Part shown: piece after piece, positions 49,613-62,900 of the stretch
Numbering within the stretch: the first letter of the stretch is position 1
Layout of the letters: every line of letters begins with the position of its first letter
Assembly (NCBI GenBank): GCA_037389465.1
Contig: JAZARR010000069.1
Location: forward strand, 2,041,501-2,105,500
Origin: Baylisascaris procyonis
Taxonomy: Eukaryota; Nematoda; Chromadorea; Rhabditida; Ascarididae
DNA length: 64,000 nt
Direction: 5' to 3'
Translations under genes and position numbers: made by a program
The notes under the pieces: model-generated
Told to the model about the DNA's origin: nothing
The model's input: the letters and a program-made list of their open reading frames with translations, nothing else
Database searches by the model: none

Positions 49613-49861
49613 TTAGCTTAATGGTGCAAACGAAGACCGGATGTGGGTCCGGCACGCGACTAGTGCGCGAATAACACCACCGTACACCTGGATAATCGCA
49701 TGAATAAATTCATAGAGTCGCTTAGCGAGCCTTATGTTCATTGCATGACCCGTCTCAAAATATAAACGCCTTGCGCTAATCACTATTCCAGATAGAACAT
49801 CACTCGCGGATGATGCTGTTGCAACGATCGAAATAATGTCGCGAAGATATATGTCTGCCAA
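49613..49861 (-). CDS. Unrecognised exon-like open frame
   Basis: Part of this frame has protein-like composition (VATASSASDVLSGIVISARR, LYFETGHAMNIRLAKRLYEF) and is bounded by a usable acceptor (TTGGCAG, exon from about 49857) and donor (CAG|GTGTAC, about 49684). It ends in phase 0, which does not fit the SoxD first coding exon. I do not recognise the protein. It could be an exon of an unplaced gene or chance. Confidence 0.15.
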   Translation of the reverse strand: MADIYLRDIISIVATASSASDVLSGIVISARRLYFETGHAMNIRLAKRLYEFIHAIIQVYGGVIRALVACRTHIRSSFAPLS

Positions 49862-52800
49862 GTATGTTCCTTCAGTGGAGATAATTCATGCCAACATTAC
49901 GCGTCTAAATTGCCTTCCACTGCTATATTAAACAATTCGTGAAAGCCATCAACAAGACCGCTTAAGATGCCTACATAAAGCATCACAAAGGAGCCTGCCC
50001 CAGCACGACGGAGCTCTATTTCACCTACCAGTTTGTGAGCAGTTGGCGATACTTTTTTCAACGCTATAACTCTTGTTGTACTTATTCACTCTCATTCTTA
50101 AACTACTATTTATATCATACTGGTGAATAGGAGGAAAGCAATAGGTCCAGTAGTGGAAAACTCTAAAGGAATAGGCAACAAATATCAGAAAAGAGTAAAA
50201 GTTGTAGCGTTTTATTTTATACTCTCAGTCGCATCAGAACTCTTCATAATGCCGAATTAAGGATGGTTGATACTCAATTGAAAGTTGTCCCGCAAAGCAC
50301 TCAGATAATTAATTGCCGATGTCACTTATACGAGCACGAAATTTTTTTTTTTGCCTATTTCAAAATACTTACTCGACATTCAAGCATTGTGAACCAACGT
50401 TATAAACAAGCAGAAGTAACAATGAAAAGAAAAAGCGATGCAACACACCATGTGAAGTAAATCTCGATAGGCAAAAGTGTACAAAAGTAGTCAATTAAGC
50501 GCGGAGGCTGAGTGCATTTCCAGCGACATACATACATTTATGAGGAAAATTCAGCAGCAATGAGAGGAATGAAAAACACAGCCTACTTTCATGCATCGTG
50601 CTTTCCAAAACATACCACGCAGAGATATTTGGAATGCTCTGCCTAAGACAGCAATAAGAATGCAGCCCATGCGTCGAAAAAACTAGCAAAGAGAGCGGAT
50701 ACATGGCAGACTGTAACGTCATGACGTTAGAGAACCTCCACTGATACACATTTCTTTCCGCCTCCAATAATAAAATCATATATTCTTATCATTAAGTGAA
50801 CCTGAGGTAGCCATTCAAACGTTTCAGAATTACCACCTCAAAGCAGGCAATGCAAGTGATAAAGACAACGAGCTCTTTTACATTTTAAAATTCAAAGGGC
50901 AGAGGCAAACAAGTACAAAACGCTAAGCTGACACAACTTTATGAACGATTAGCCCCATACCTCCCTTCCTCGAGGGGAAAATGCCGATGGTCATTTCATT
51001 TAATGTCTTGCAAGGAATCATCAAGGAACGGTTTTCTCACTTTCTGCCCAGATCTGGCTGCCGGGGCTTTACCTAACAATTTCCCTTCTATTGCTTCTCG
51101 AGCCAAACCCTCGTCTCAGGACTGTCTCTTTCCCCATTCATTGCACAGGTTCACTTTCATTTTTTTTTTTGTTTGCTACACATTCCTTACGGTTCGCTCT
51201 GTAATCTCCGTGTCATCCCACCATATCGCTTTTGAAACAGCCTTCTCAATAAATCGATTCTGCCTCTTCTGCATAGTCGACTGACTCTACACAAGGATCT
51301 ACACTTTGTGCACAGACCAGTAAAATGGATCGCGTGAATCGTGGTCAACGCAGTTACACTGCTCGTAGCCAAATCAAGGAGAAATTTCGTCAACCAAAGT
51401 CGGCAAAAATGTGACGAACGACGACTCCTCTCTCTGCCAGCCAAGTAGTGGCAGTCTTTAGAATGCATGAGCCCTCTAGATGTCTTACTCAGAAAGAGAG
51501 CAGAAACGGGGTTTTTTCTCTGAATCGCTATCGAAAACATCTTTATTTTTCTCTTTTGTGCCCTATCATCAAAGTATGACCCTTTAAAAACCAATCCTCT
51601 TTCTATGCAGAAATCCTGTGTACATAGCCGAAACTGGCTCAGATATTAGCTAAGTCCTCATTATCCGAGTTTCTCTAATGGGTTATTTTTACTAAAACGC
51701 TCAGTTCAGAGACACCAAATTGTGGCGGCAAAAACAATCTGTACGTTAAATTAAGAGAAGATTGCCTCATAATGAACTATAAAACGTCTTTCAATTGTGA
51801 TCTTTCATCGAGCAAATTGCAAATAAAATCCTTACGCCATAGAATCGGTATTTTTTGGCAATCAAAGCATTGAATAGCGTCACATAGAACATGTGCCGCT
51901 GAGGTCGACAATAGAAATCTTCAATGCAAGTGCAGGCTCATAATGAACAGCCACGAGACGCCTAAGTTTCTTTTTGCTGCGGACAATATAGCTTATCTTC
52001 CACTTATGCAAATTATTTCGAACGCTACAGTGGCATGCCAAATTATCAGAAAGAAAAGCATACGAAGAATGAAAAAAACGGAAGTGCTGAGAAGAGCTCG
52101 CCTAATCAGAGTATTGAAAGGTAAGTGACATCCGTTCCACAGAAACAAAACACATTAGAGGATGGCTGCGTTGGTTTTTGAGGCGATACGAATGAGAGCT
52201 GACTTCCTCTCTTCTGACTTCCATAAACATCGCACTCTGAATCCAAGTTCTAGATTTCATGTGATTTACCATAACGCACAACGACATAACTAACGATTAA
52301 GTGAATTCGATGACTGTTAATGAAAACGGGGTGAGAAAAAACTATTGCTTTGATGAATCGAAAAAATTTGCACCAGTTAATTGTGCTGGATTCATACATG
52401 GCGGGCATCCCACTCGGGTTACAAAACGAGATGCGGTTACAGGTACTACTTGCTACTGGTGGCTATACACCCAGCATGATAGATGAAGCTGCTAAAAAAG
52501 CAATGTAAATAGTGCAAAAGGCAAGCTCATGTGACCCATTTAAAGTGCCAGATGTCCTAATACTCCGTCTCAGAACCAAACTGACCTAAGAGTTTGAATT
52601 CATTTTTGAGAATATGGTTCCATGCAGAGCTTATGAGCGAGATCTTTGAACATCTAAGCGATGGAATTGTACCGCTGATAAAAAGCAGCATAACTAACAG
52701 GGAACGGTAACACGGATGGGAAGGAGTGACTGCTACCAAGAAGGCTGGTAATATCACAATACTTAGCTGAGCAGAGGAGGCGTGCCGCAAACAGCGATAA

Positions 52801-53005
52801 GCTAGATGAAAAGAGAATGATGCGCGCCTCCGAATTCGTTCTGCAGGGGCAACAATGGTCTAGAAGAAAAGGCGATGCGATGGATTGAATGAGCAGCACA
52901 AAGAGGATATAAGCGTCTGTGGTAATTGGAACCAGCTGACCATGTGCGCACAACGCCATTGTTATGCAAGCCGTACAATGGGTTCCTTCTGCGCGACCCC
53001 AACAG

Positions 53006-53019
53006 CCCCCCCCCCCCCC
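53006..53019. repeat. Run of 14 C
   Basis: A C homopolymer in gene-free DNA; it may be a sequencing or assembly weak point. Confidence 0.9.
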
Positions 53020-53675
53020 TTTCTACCTTTACCGATCGTTGACCTAACGGACACAGTGGCTGCAAGGCGTATAGCTGTATTGCCCATCATGTAGCGGTTG
53101 TTTTCAGTTAGGAACAATTGAGTATAACGAGACGAAAAAAAATTCGAAAAAGCATGTTCAATCCACCGACGTACAAACAGTGATCGATGCAGGGAAAAAT
53201 CTGAAGCTCCACTGCTGAGATCAACTAAAGAAATGCATTAAAAAAACAATTCGGTGAAAGAATAAATCTCTCACTCGTGCATGAACTGGAATCTTAAAAG
53301 GAACTGCGTGTAACCAAACTATTCCAAGATATTCAAGTATGTTGCAGGGGAACACCGCATGGAAAGTTTCTATTGCGCAAAATGATGACAAATGCTTGCT
53401 GTTCTGAACTGACATAATCTTCGATTACAGAAGAATAGCCATAATCCTAAATGTTGAACATCGTCAACAAAGCTGTGATATCATTGGAGCATTCGCTGCA
53501 CCGTGGCTGACAAGAATTCACAGCAACGAGCACTCTTGCAGCGAACTGTCGTAAAACTCTAAATACATTCGTCCTCAGCATAGTCTTTCCATGTTGTTCT
53601 TGGGATGGGCGCTCCAGCAACTCCCTCTGTCGTCAAACGAGGTTTTCCGCACAGATTCTTGGACTGAGCAAATTT

Positions 53676-53927
53676 TCAAGTTATACGACAGTCACCAACC
53701 CATTTGAAAGTTGTTGAACACTGTATTATTCTCACTGTTTTAAATGCACAATTAACAGTGTAAGTCTTCAAATAGTCCCAAGTAACAGGAAGTGGAGGAT
53801 TTTTGTTACAAAGTACGGTCTCACACTGTGGGCAGCATTTCACACATTGGAATTGATAATACGATGTGAAACCGCATTTGGCGATTTGTTCAAGTTGGAA
53901 AATAAAGTGTGCGGAATGCACAAACAA
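53676..53927 (-). pseudogene. Decayed Mutator-like transposase fragment (probable)
   Basis: The frame carries paired cysteines in CGFTSYYQFQCVKCCPQC, then ETVLCNKNPP and YTVNCAFKTVRIIQCSTTFK. From memory of the family, Mutator-like proteins of animals have C-x-x-C pairs followed by an N-C/R-A-x-x-x-G segment in this order. The frame is short, ends in the middle of the domain and has no visible continuation, so this would be a remnant. It could also be an exon of an unknown zinc-binding protein. Confidence 0.35.
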
Positions 53928-56056
53928 CCTCAGCAGTGAGATGTTTCACCAAAACCCGCAGATTTGAGTGCCTAAAGAACTTCGCGAACGATTCATTCAC
54001 TCATAACATGCGCTTAGGTGGTTTTGTAGCGAGCGAAGTATTAGAAAATCGTGACCTTATATGCTCCTTACGATACAGGGTTCTGGAAGAGGCAAAAAAA
54101 TGTGAGAATATATATACCAGTAAGGATGCATGGCTAACGCCAAAAATCCATGAGAGATACGATAATAGAGTGCCCACTATCGGTCACTGAAGAGTGAACA
54201 ACACGCCAACAGGAAGTGAGCAACCGAGCAACATTTGACCAATCGGGCAACAAGAAAAGCTAACAACGATTGCTGCAAGTATAACAGTAAGGCAAGCAAT
54301 GAAAAAATTGCCCAGCAGTATGCTTCAAGAGAACCGAATGGATCGTTTGAGCCAGAGGAAACACGGAGCAGTTCATTAAAAAAAGAAGCAATAAGTGCTC
54401 TGGCTTATTTGAAGCCTTCTGTATGCTGTGTATGTGATTGTGTTTGAATCGATGTTTTAAAATTCGTAAACGGCTTAAAAGGTATGATGAATGTTCAGCG
54501 AACCTCACAAACGTTTTAAAGCTAAAATTTGCTGATTTCACGACTGAAGGGAGCGATTTCGAAAAGATGGTCTAGCTGTGCTTCAACTATTACATGATTA
54601 GCAAATGTGAGACGCTTGCAGAATTGTTCGCACTAAATGTATGAAATCTAAACTGCACGCAATTTGTATGAGCTGTCTAGAGTAGGCATCAACACAACAC
54701 ATTGCACGGTGAATTATTAATTTGCTTAGTAGCTGCCACACCTTCAATTATTGAAATAGACCTGAAAACCGCATAGATTCGGAAAAAGCGAAACGGGGTG
54801 AAAACAGGTGGAGAACATGAAGAGAGAAGGTGAATACGTTCTGCCTGTTTGCAACCATCGCTATGTGGCAGTGGATATGAGATGGAGCATGGTGGAGTCA
54901 ACAAAATATATCAAATTCAGAGATCTCGAATTCATGTTATTGTAAAGTATGTGGGGAAAGGGAATGGGGAACTTCGAAACACTCTCACGATGGACGCACC
55001 TAGGAATGACATAAAATTTGCCCGAGACTTCTAATGAGGGAAAAGTAAAGAGCAAGCGATGTGCTACGACGGTAAGCTGGTGATAAAGCAAAGCTGCATT
55101 AGGTAACACAAAAGGTTATTTCTGCATTTTTCAACTTAATGGGTGTCGTTTATTGCCGGCATAACAACAATTCAATCGACTACTTGGATATAAATGCAAT
55201 AAAATTTATTGATATCATTTTATTGTTAATATCTGAAACGGCGTGACGGCTAGACAACTGGCTGCCTAGAAGTTTCATCTTGGGTGCTATGGTGATTGCC
55301 GCACCGTTTCAAAGCCTATAGCCATGAAAAAACACCGACTGAAGAAAAACAATTAACTTTGAAGCAGCTAATCTCCAGCGCAGTTTTTGAGCCCATGCAG
55401 TTAATTTGCTGAGAACTTTGAGCCCAAATAAACGTCATCGAGGAGTAAAGATTTGATGCTTACATAGACCGTGTGGAACGTGGGATTGACGACCTTTGAA
55501 CTCTCAAAGTCATATCGTCCGCAGAGACCAACAATTCCTTCAACAAAAGCGAGGAAGACATGGGCAAACAAAAACATATTATGGTCCGCTGGAGAGCGAT
55601 AGACGTTTGCTTTCCTGTAGTCGTCTCACCAATCACAAGATCTCTATGCAATCTGCAGCGCTATGGACTGCAAGTGGACATGCTAATAACCTAAACCATT
55701 GCGTTCTTAAATTTCTCAACAACTCTTTTTGTATGTTCTGTCACGACCTGAGGAACGAATATCACCTAGCTAGTAATAACAAATTACTCAGGTCCACAAA
55801 TATTAGAATTTCACTTTGAAATTGGCATAGTCTAGAAAATCCCGCATTAGTAGAATGAGTAAAAATTAACGTATCAGTGGAGCACACTGGCGACTGTCAA
55901 AACTAATTTACTGCAAGAGTTGCAGCTCGCCTAACTGATAAGTTTAAATTCGAATGAAATTCATGAACGATTTGAAAAACACTGCTTAGTTGACTCGTAA
56001 TAACAATTTATAACAGGAAGAAACCAAATTTCGTGAACCCAGAACGGTTATATGAG

Positions 56057-56093
56057 AGATCCCTAATGGGTAGGTAAAGATCCCTAATGGGTA
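56057..56093 (+). repeat. Two-copy 16-bp direct repeat
   Basis: AGATCCCTAATGGGTA occurs at 56057-56072 and 56078-56093. Similar ACGGTTA-ATGA motifs flank the pair, hinting at a slightly larger interleaved duplication. Confidence 0.8.
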
Positions 56094-56276
56094 CATGAAA
56101 GACGGTTACATGACTTCTTCACTATTTTAGTGATGACATCTACTTTCTACAATCACAGACCGATGTAATGAAAGGAAACAATTTTTGTCGATAGAAAGAA
56201 GGAGAAACATCTCTTGAAAGCGATGTGGAAAAGTAGTGTGATGGAGAGAGGGGATGGGGAAGTAGTCTATCGATAA

Positions 56277-56298
56277 GGGGAAGAGGGAAGGGATGGGG
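56277..56298 (+). other. Potential G-quadruplex
   Basis: G-runs at 56277-56280, 56285-56287, 56290-56292 and 56295-56298 with short spacers, within a purine-rich stretch from about 56220 to 56470. Confidence 0.5.
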
Positions 56299-56887
56299 AG
56301 CAGCACAGAGAAAGCTGCGTTTTGCGCGAAGCTAGCGCCATTGCTAAGAGAAGAGTCAGTCTTCTGCCTGCGAGCGCCGAAAGTGAACTGATAACACGAA
56401 GGACAGAAGGCGTGAAGAGAAGAGCAGGAGGAGGGGGAGGGAACAGGAAAGTAACGGGAAGAAGATATTGTGGCCGCAAAGAGGAGTTGAAGGACGGAGT
56501 CCCAGCAGTAGAATGTGTCGCAGCAGACTGTAACATCCTGACTCGCCCACGTTTGCGTAGTTTTAGACGCACGAATTTGTAATATTTTCCACAAGCCATG
56601 AAGTTGTAATATTTTTCATAAGCTAACACCAGTCTTGCATGGACGAACCCTCAGAAAGCTTTGCACAAGTTCCAAGAAAAGTTTCGCGTGGTAACCTGAA
56701 AGAACGTAGCCAAAGAGTGCATTTCATCAGGTTCTAAAGCTTGTGAAGATCGATGTGGCCGATAGTAATCAGCTCTACATTACAGATAATATCCCAATCG
56801 AAATTTCTCCCATGTGTTGAGAAATGATGGTGAAAAAATGATTACAGCTCATAGCAAAATCGCAGCTTTGAAGGTAATAGCAGAGTC

Positions 56888-56917
56888 ACAGGTAAATTAT
56901 AGCTATAATTTACCTGT
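56888..56917. repeat. Perfect 30-bp palindrome
   Basis: The half ACAGGTAAATTATAG (56888-56902) is followed immediately by its exact reverse complement to 56917, with no spacer. A related TTACAGATAAATTACAG sequence follows at about 56926-56942. Confidence 0.9.
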
Positions 56918-59900
56918 AAACAACTTTACAGATAAATTACAGCTGTGTTGAAAATAGTTGGCCAAATGCAGTCATTATAAAATCTCTGCTAACAGCGTCA
57001 CAGGCCACAAGTTTCATACAAAATACACAGTTAGGCAGTGCACCGTGCGCCATTCGAAAGCCACGCAATTAACCAAGACCACAAAGACCAAGGAAAATGT
57101 AGCCGACAGATGATGCTGCTGGCAACAAGCAATTCGCTCAAAAAATCCAGCACAATCTTCAAGGTTATAAGGCACATAGGTCATCTGGGAATCACCGTAC
57201 TAAGTACAGCAGATGAACATCGTGTGTAACTGTTGTACAGAATTCCCTTTCAAAAATTTTGCCAAGAAAAAGAATTTTCATCTTCCTTTGAACGGAGAAG
57301 GGAGTGCAAAGAAATTTATCCTGAACAGGGAGGTCATTAGAGATCTTGCTGACAGCACAGAGGCATAAAGTTGTCCAGTTTGATGTACCTATTGAACGAA
57401 GTCATGCACCTAGAAAACGGCGGAAATGGGAAGACCGCTCAAAAGTTCACCTAAGTTGGATATCTTCATCAACGTAAAGAAAAATTATATGTAACCATGC
57501 ACGCTAAAAACATAAACGCATCGGATAATAGTGGCAAGAAGAAAGTTGTGGTGCAACAAGAATGCTGCAAATCGTTTTTGCATGCTCGCGCACAATTCAT
57601 TGAGAACGCAACAAAAAAAGAAAGAAAAACTTCGCATCGTTCGAGTGATCGCTATTCTGATAAGCGCTTCTATAATGCCTCAATGAATGTATCGCCGTCG
57701 TCATGCCCGCCTCCCTCGAAATATACCGAAATTATGCGGCTTTGCTTTACTTATTCAAGCGACCCATTTTCGACATACTCAACGCAAGCGAAAAAAAAAA
57801 GCACAAGGAGGCTTGCACTCATAATGCACATAAGATAAAGATGAGGTAAAAACGCGCATGCGTGCAGATAATTAGTTAGCAGTGCCGCTTGCTCAAGACG
57901 TGCAATACAGCTTTGTGGAGACATTTCATAGCAACGTATATGTCAGTGCAAGCAGCGCGGCTGGAAATCGCATTTAAAAATTGCAAATTTATAGTGGAAT
58001 ATGCTTAGCATGAAAAAACGCTTCGAAAATTTCCGCTAGTCAAGTGGGCACTTCCGATAACCTACCAAGAAATAAGAATCAAAAGACGATTCCCAAAGAA
58101 AAGCGCTTTGCAATGATGAAGCTTTTTGTGAGCTCTTATGTGCTTTTAAACAGGCATCCGATAGAAACTGTGGTGAGAACCAAGCAGCGCTGTTCGCTTA
58201 CATCATTAGTCAGCGCTTGCCTTCGGAGGGCAAATGAAAGAGCATGATTGCCATCATGCGAGCCGAATCTCATTCGCTTGATTTAAACGAAGTCGCAGAT
58301 TATCGTTAATGAAAATGATAAGGTAGTTGTGATCGCCCCAATATTCGTAACACTTCCTAAATTGGTAAACAGATTACCTCTTGTCATCGGAACTCTTCGA
58401 ACTTGTTTTTCGTCCCTTAGTATTAGAGTTTCGCTTTTCATGCTCTTGCCTTCGCCGTTTGCACCTTTTTCTTGTGCTATTCTATTCATTTTTCTCCGTT
58501 CCCATTTTCCCCATTTAATCGCTCGTTTAGCGTCCACTCTCCCATCGTCCCCCTCCTCTTTCCTCCCCAAGCTCCCCCCATTTCATTTCCCTCAATTTTC
58601 ACGATGGCATCAGAGCAATATGGCATCATTCCCTCATAGCTACAGCTACTGTTTTGACGGCGAATCGTTTCATATACTACATGCTCGGCAGATCTATAAA
58701 GCGCTGATGAGTTAGGCAGTTCCTGGGAGAAGTGGAAAATATAGCAGAAATATAAATTACGACCATATACTATGTTCTGAGCAGAATAGGAGTGCAACGT
58801 TAGATTTGTTAGCGTGTAATGACTCATTATTGTTGAAAAAAGGGCTTCTTCGTACTAATATTCTCCAGCCAGAGCCTACAGCAGGGAATGCATGACACAC
58901 CTGTATATCTTAATTCTGCATAAACCTCATCCTTCACAAGATCTGACCACCATCTAATTGCATCTTCAATTTTCAGTGAACCGTTGCATCATTCGTCCTT
59001 CGAGTGCATATATCTCTCCATTATTTTTCAGCAAGTGGTATAAAACTAAGAAAATCAGGTAGGTATGATCGTTGACCAAAAAAGCTTTTAGTGTTTACCG
59101 GGTCCTAATTATAATGGGTCTTCTACTGGTCAACTAGAAATTGCAAGGAATAGACCTGAAATTATATGTTTATAAGCAACGGTCCAAAATTCCTTTGCCT
59201 AGCCAAAAACAACCTCGAACGCTTAATCCGACATTGATACGCTAAACAACTGTGAAGCAAAAAAGCAATTATTTAACGACAATAACTTTAATAAACTATA
59301 AAACCCAAAACAACTCTATTAAGATATAATTCCATCTTATCAAGCATTTCAGTTTGTCAGTCGAAGGGCCATCGACTGTCACCAAGGCTAAAGAAAAAAT
59401 ATAGTCTTGACATGCCTTATCAATTCAGCGGCCAATCAGGCAAAAAAGAAGCCCAGACTCATGAATTTTTATCTATGATCCAGACCTTTGAGTAACTTTG
59501 GAGTAAGAAATCGACCGCATATGACCTCATCAGTTCATCCATTGACAAATAATAGCATTTGACCAGAGCGGTACAAATTTCGGATTTATGAACTTTGCAC
59601 CCAGAGTAACTACCGTGATTACCATGGCCTTATTTTTTTATCAGTCATTATCAGCCCGTGAAGTGATGAGGAAAATGTTGATCTCTCACGAATGTTTTCA
59701 CATTAGCCTTGCCTTGATAGGTGCACATTGACAGATATGAAGTTCATGCATGCAAAAACCATAAAGCATATCCACTATTTGATCTCAAGTCTCTACAAGT
59801 TAATGATGCGCTTCTCTACTAGATGATTTCACGCACAGAACTAATCAGAAAAACAGCAGCATAAGCAGTCATCACATACTTCTGGGAATGAACTTCTTTC

Positions 59901-62900
59901 TAGTCCTCATTTCGCTTACCTCTCCCCACAACTATTTAACTAAAAAATAATAGCCACACTTTCGAAGAATACACGGAGCTGTTGCGACAAGTTCAACGAG
60001 GCTCACTGTTTACACTATTTCATCCTGCTACCTATCGTGCCGCCTTCTAAGAGAATATCATCGAAATGGCAGTAAACACACTGCGCATTGAGCCTGTTTG
60101 AGCAGGTGAGGGAACCTATAAATTGCACACCTGCAAATTCATCAAGCTCGAAGCATCCAATGCGAGTGTTTCAATTTGCAGTCGTAATGCATTTCAACAG
60201 GGAATTTTTTCGCGAATAAAAGTTGTTGCGGCAAAAAGGACGTTTGGTGAAGGTCGATGAATCGCTATTGAACGGCCAACAAATTTAAAGTGATGTGACT
60301 CAGGGTATTGTCTTCGCAGCAGTTGTTCTCATTCTACATGGGGACGATGCGTCAGAAAATCTTTCAAATGTGCATAAATTTTATCCATAGACGCTCAAAC
60401 CATCTCAAACTAGCTGCTCAAGCAAGCAGCCTGAATTCAAAAATTAGAACACAATTCTCAGCAAACTACTATAATTTCTCCATTAAGTAACAACTCAAAT
60501 GCGTTCCTCAATGAATGGCGTGTTGTTGAGAATTGCTCCTTTACCAGTACATACAGTCTCCATATGTGCGAGGTGAAACAGAGAGTTTGAAATTTGTTGT
60601 ATGTTTTTTTCCGGTGCAAAGTGAACATGCGGAAGATAAGCGCGCGCCTTCTAAGGCATCAAAGAGAAAAGTAGGAAGTGGGGCGAAACAAATTTGATCG
60701 CACGTGCTGAATCTGTTCTTGCACGCTCTCTCATACAGGAAAAATTTTGCAACGATATTTGAAACCATTATGAAAGGAAGAGTTTCATTTTATGGCGCTT
60801 CAACAAAGTAAAGTATACCTAGTTTATGCTTGCATATACCGTAAAGATAGCCATGTGTACAGCATCCCGCCAATCGCTTTCGATGGTAGTGCACGTCCGC
60901 AATGCATATTTCATTTTCAGCCAGTTAACCTTGTGCAAAGGTAGCAGATTTTTCTACCCAAACGATCTGTTTGTCTTTGCACTCCTAATGGACAATACTT
61001 GCATGACCCACGCTCGATATGACATGGCTGTTTGCCGGTTTACCTTGCAAAGCAGAACAATCAATGCGATCAGATACGGAATATTCTATACACCGCGCAA
61101 TGCAGCCTATTTCCTGATCCTCATTCCAATCATGAAAAAGCATTGTAGAAACTTAAAAATTATAATCTTCTAGCACGCGCGCTCAACGCTTGTTTCAACA
61201 CTTGTCTTTTTACGAGTTAGGGCACCTTTTTAAAAGAGTTCTGGAAGCAAGCACCACACCAATTTTATGTCTGTGCATATTAAACGCATGTGCATCTGTC
61301 TTTCTGGTAGTTTCAAATCGCATGCGCGACAAGCTGCGGAAATGAAATTTGCTAGCTGTAAAGAACATATCAGGCCAACTCAATATCGTTTTGACTGATA
61401 CTTTTTGATATAATTGCAATTATCTGGAAGCAGCGCGAAATTCAAAAGTGACGTAATGTACTGCAATTGACCTAGTTTTGGGCGGACACTTTGTTTATTC
61501 CATTTGCTGTGGATATTTATGCATACACTAAATTAGTGTAAATAAAAGCGGCTTATTTTGTGAGCTTCTCGGATAAGTTTCCATATTTCTTTTCAAACGC
61601 TGATAAACAAGGAAGGGAAAGGTTTTCTAAGTCTCATGAAGGCCTGTCCGTTCCACAGTTCCACAGAATTGGTATTCTTGAATAAGGTAATGCTGTAGAA
61701 AATCAAATCCGTAGTAGTAGCAGGGACAAACCGATGTGACTTTCGCCCGATATCCAGGATAGCGAAATTAACAAGGTTCATAGAATGAAACGTTCAAGTT
61801 GACCTAACGATTCAGAACTCCCTTATATATACATATAGGCTCGATCTTTTAGGATCTGATTCCATAGGCGCTGTTTCATCAATACGTGAATTTAAACACG
61901 TGCACTCATCAGCAAGCAATGAACTGTGAGTGCCTTTTTCTTTCAGAATGACTCTATATTCTTTTCTTCGCATGCTTCATTCTACGAAAAGACGATCGCT
62001 GTGACAAGCAGTGCATCTGAGATTACTAATGTCCTTATCACTACTGTTAGTTTTGCACCGTCGTGAATCAAATGATTGTTGTTATTCGTCAGATGGTGTG
62101 AAAGAAGATTCTAAGGGTACAAGAAATGCCTAGTACTAGAGAAAGATTTTTCAATATTCATAAGCTGCTAAGAACATGATCAAACCTTTCTAGGGAAGGA
62201 AAACCTTTCGAAACAACTTTGGAAATGAAAGCCGATAAAATACAGCCACCATGCATGCCTTCATCCAATCTTATCCTTTTTACGATACCAAAATAGTTCC
62301 TCTGTAATTGCCTTCTCCTTCTTCTCCGACACTGCTGGATGCCTTGACCATAGTAGAATTAAGAGTCTGCAAGCAGGAAAAAAACCCGAAGGAATGATCC
62401 CCCAAGCAGCTTTCTTTTGACAACAATCAGACATTTCAAACGATGGTGCGATGTGACGAATAAGTGATAGTGGTACGTGCATGTGCGCCATAGGCGTTCG
62501 AATGTTAAGGAATTGGGCGCTGTCAGGAAACAAATTTGCATTTAGGGCCGCAAGCAGGATCATCTGTCGCATTCGATCAGCACCCGTCTAAGACAATTCC
62601 TAATAAAAATTCCATTAAGCACTCGATAGCGCGTGAGAGAGAACACATATGCGTATAAGAGGTGTGGAATGCATGCAAACAAATTGCCGACTTATCCTTC
62701 ACATGAGCGCACAACTTGCTACTCAAAAAGCAATTACTTTTAATGAAGGAACCTTTGAACGGTAAATCGCGGCTCGATGAGGACAACTAAAACATGATAA
62801 GATGGTGGATTTCGAGGCAAACAAAGGAATACTTCGGATGCTTCACCAACCCGAAGCACGAGTTCGCTAGACTACGCACTATTCGACACTAATTTAGTGA

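Noticed and set aside
56127..56629. Longest - strand frames in the upstream region (155 and 120 codons)
   Set aside because: They run across a purine-rich low-complexity tract and overlap each other in different frames. No conserved pattern is visible.
57497..57838. 113-codon lysine- and serine-rich open frame
   Set aside because: Low complexity, no domain, no splice partners; it probably arises by chance.
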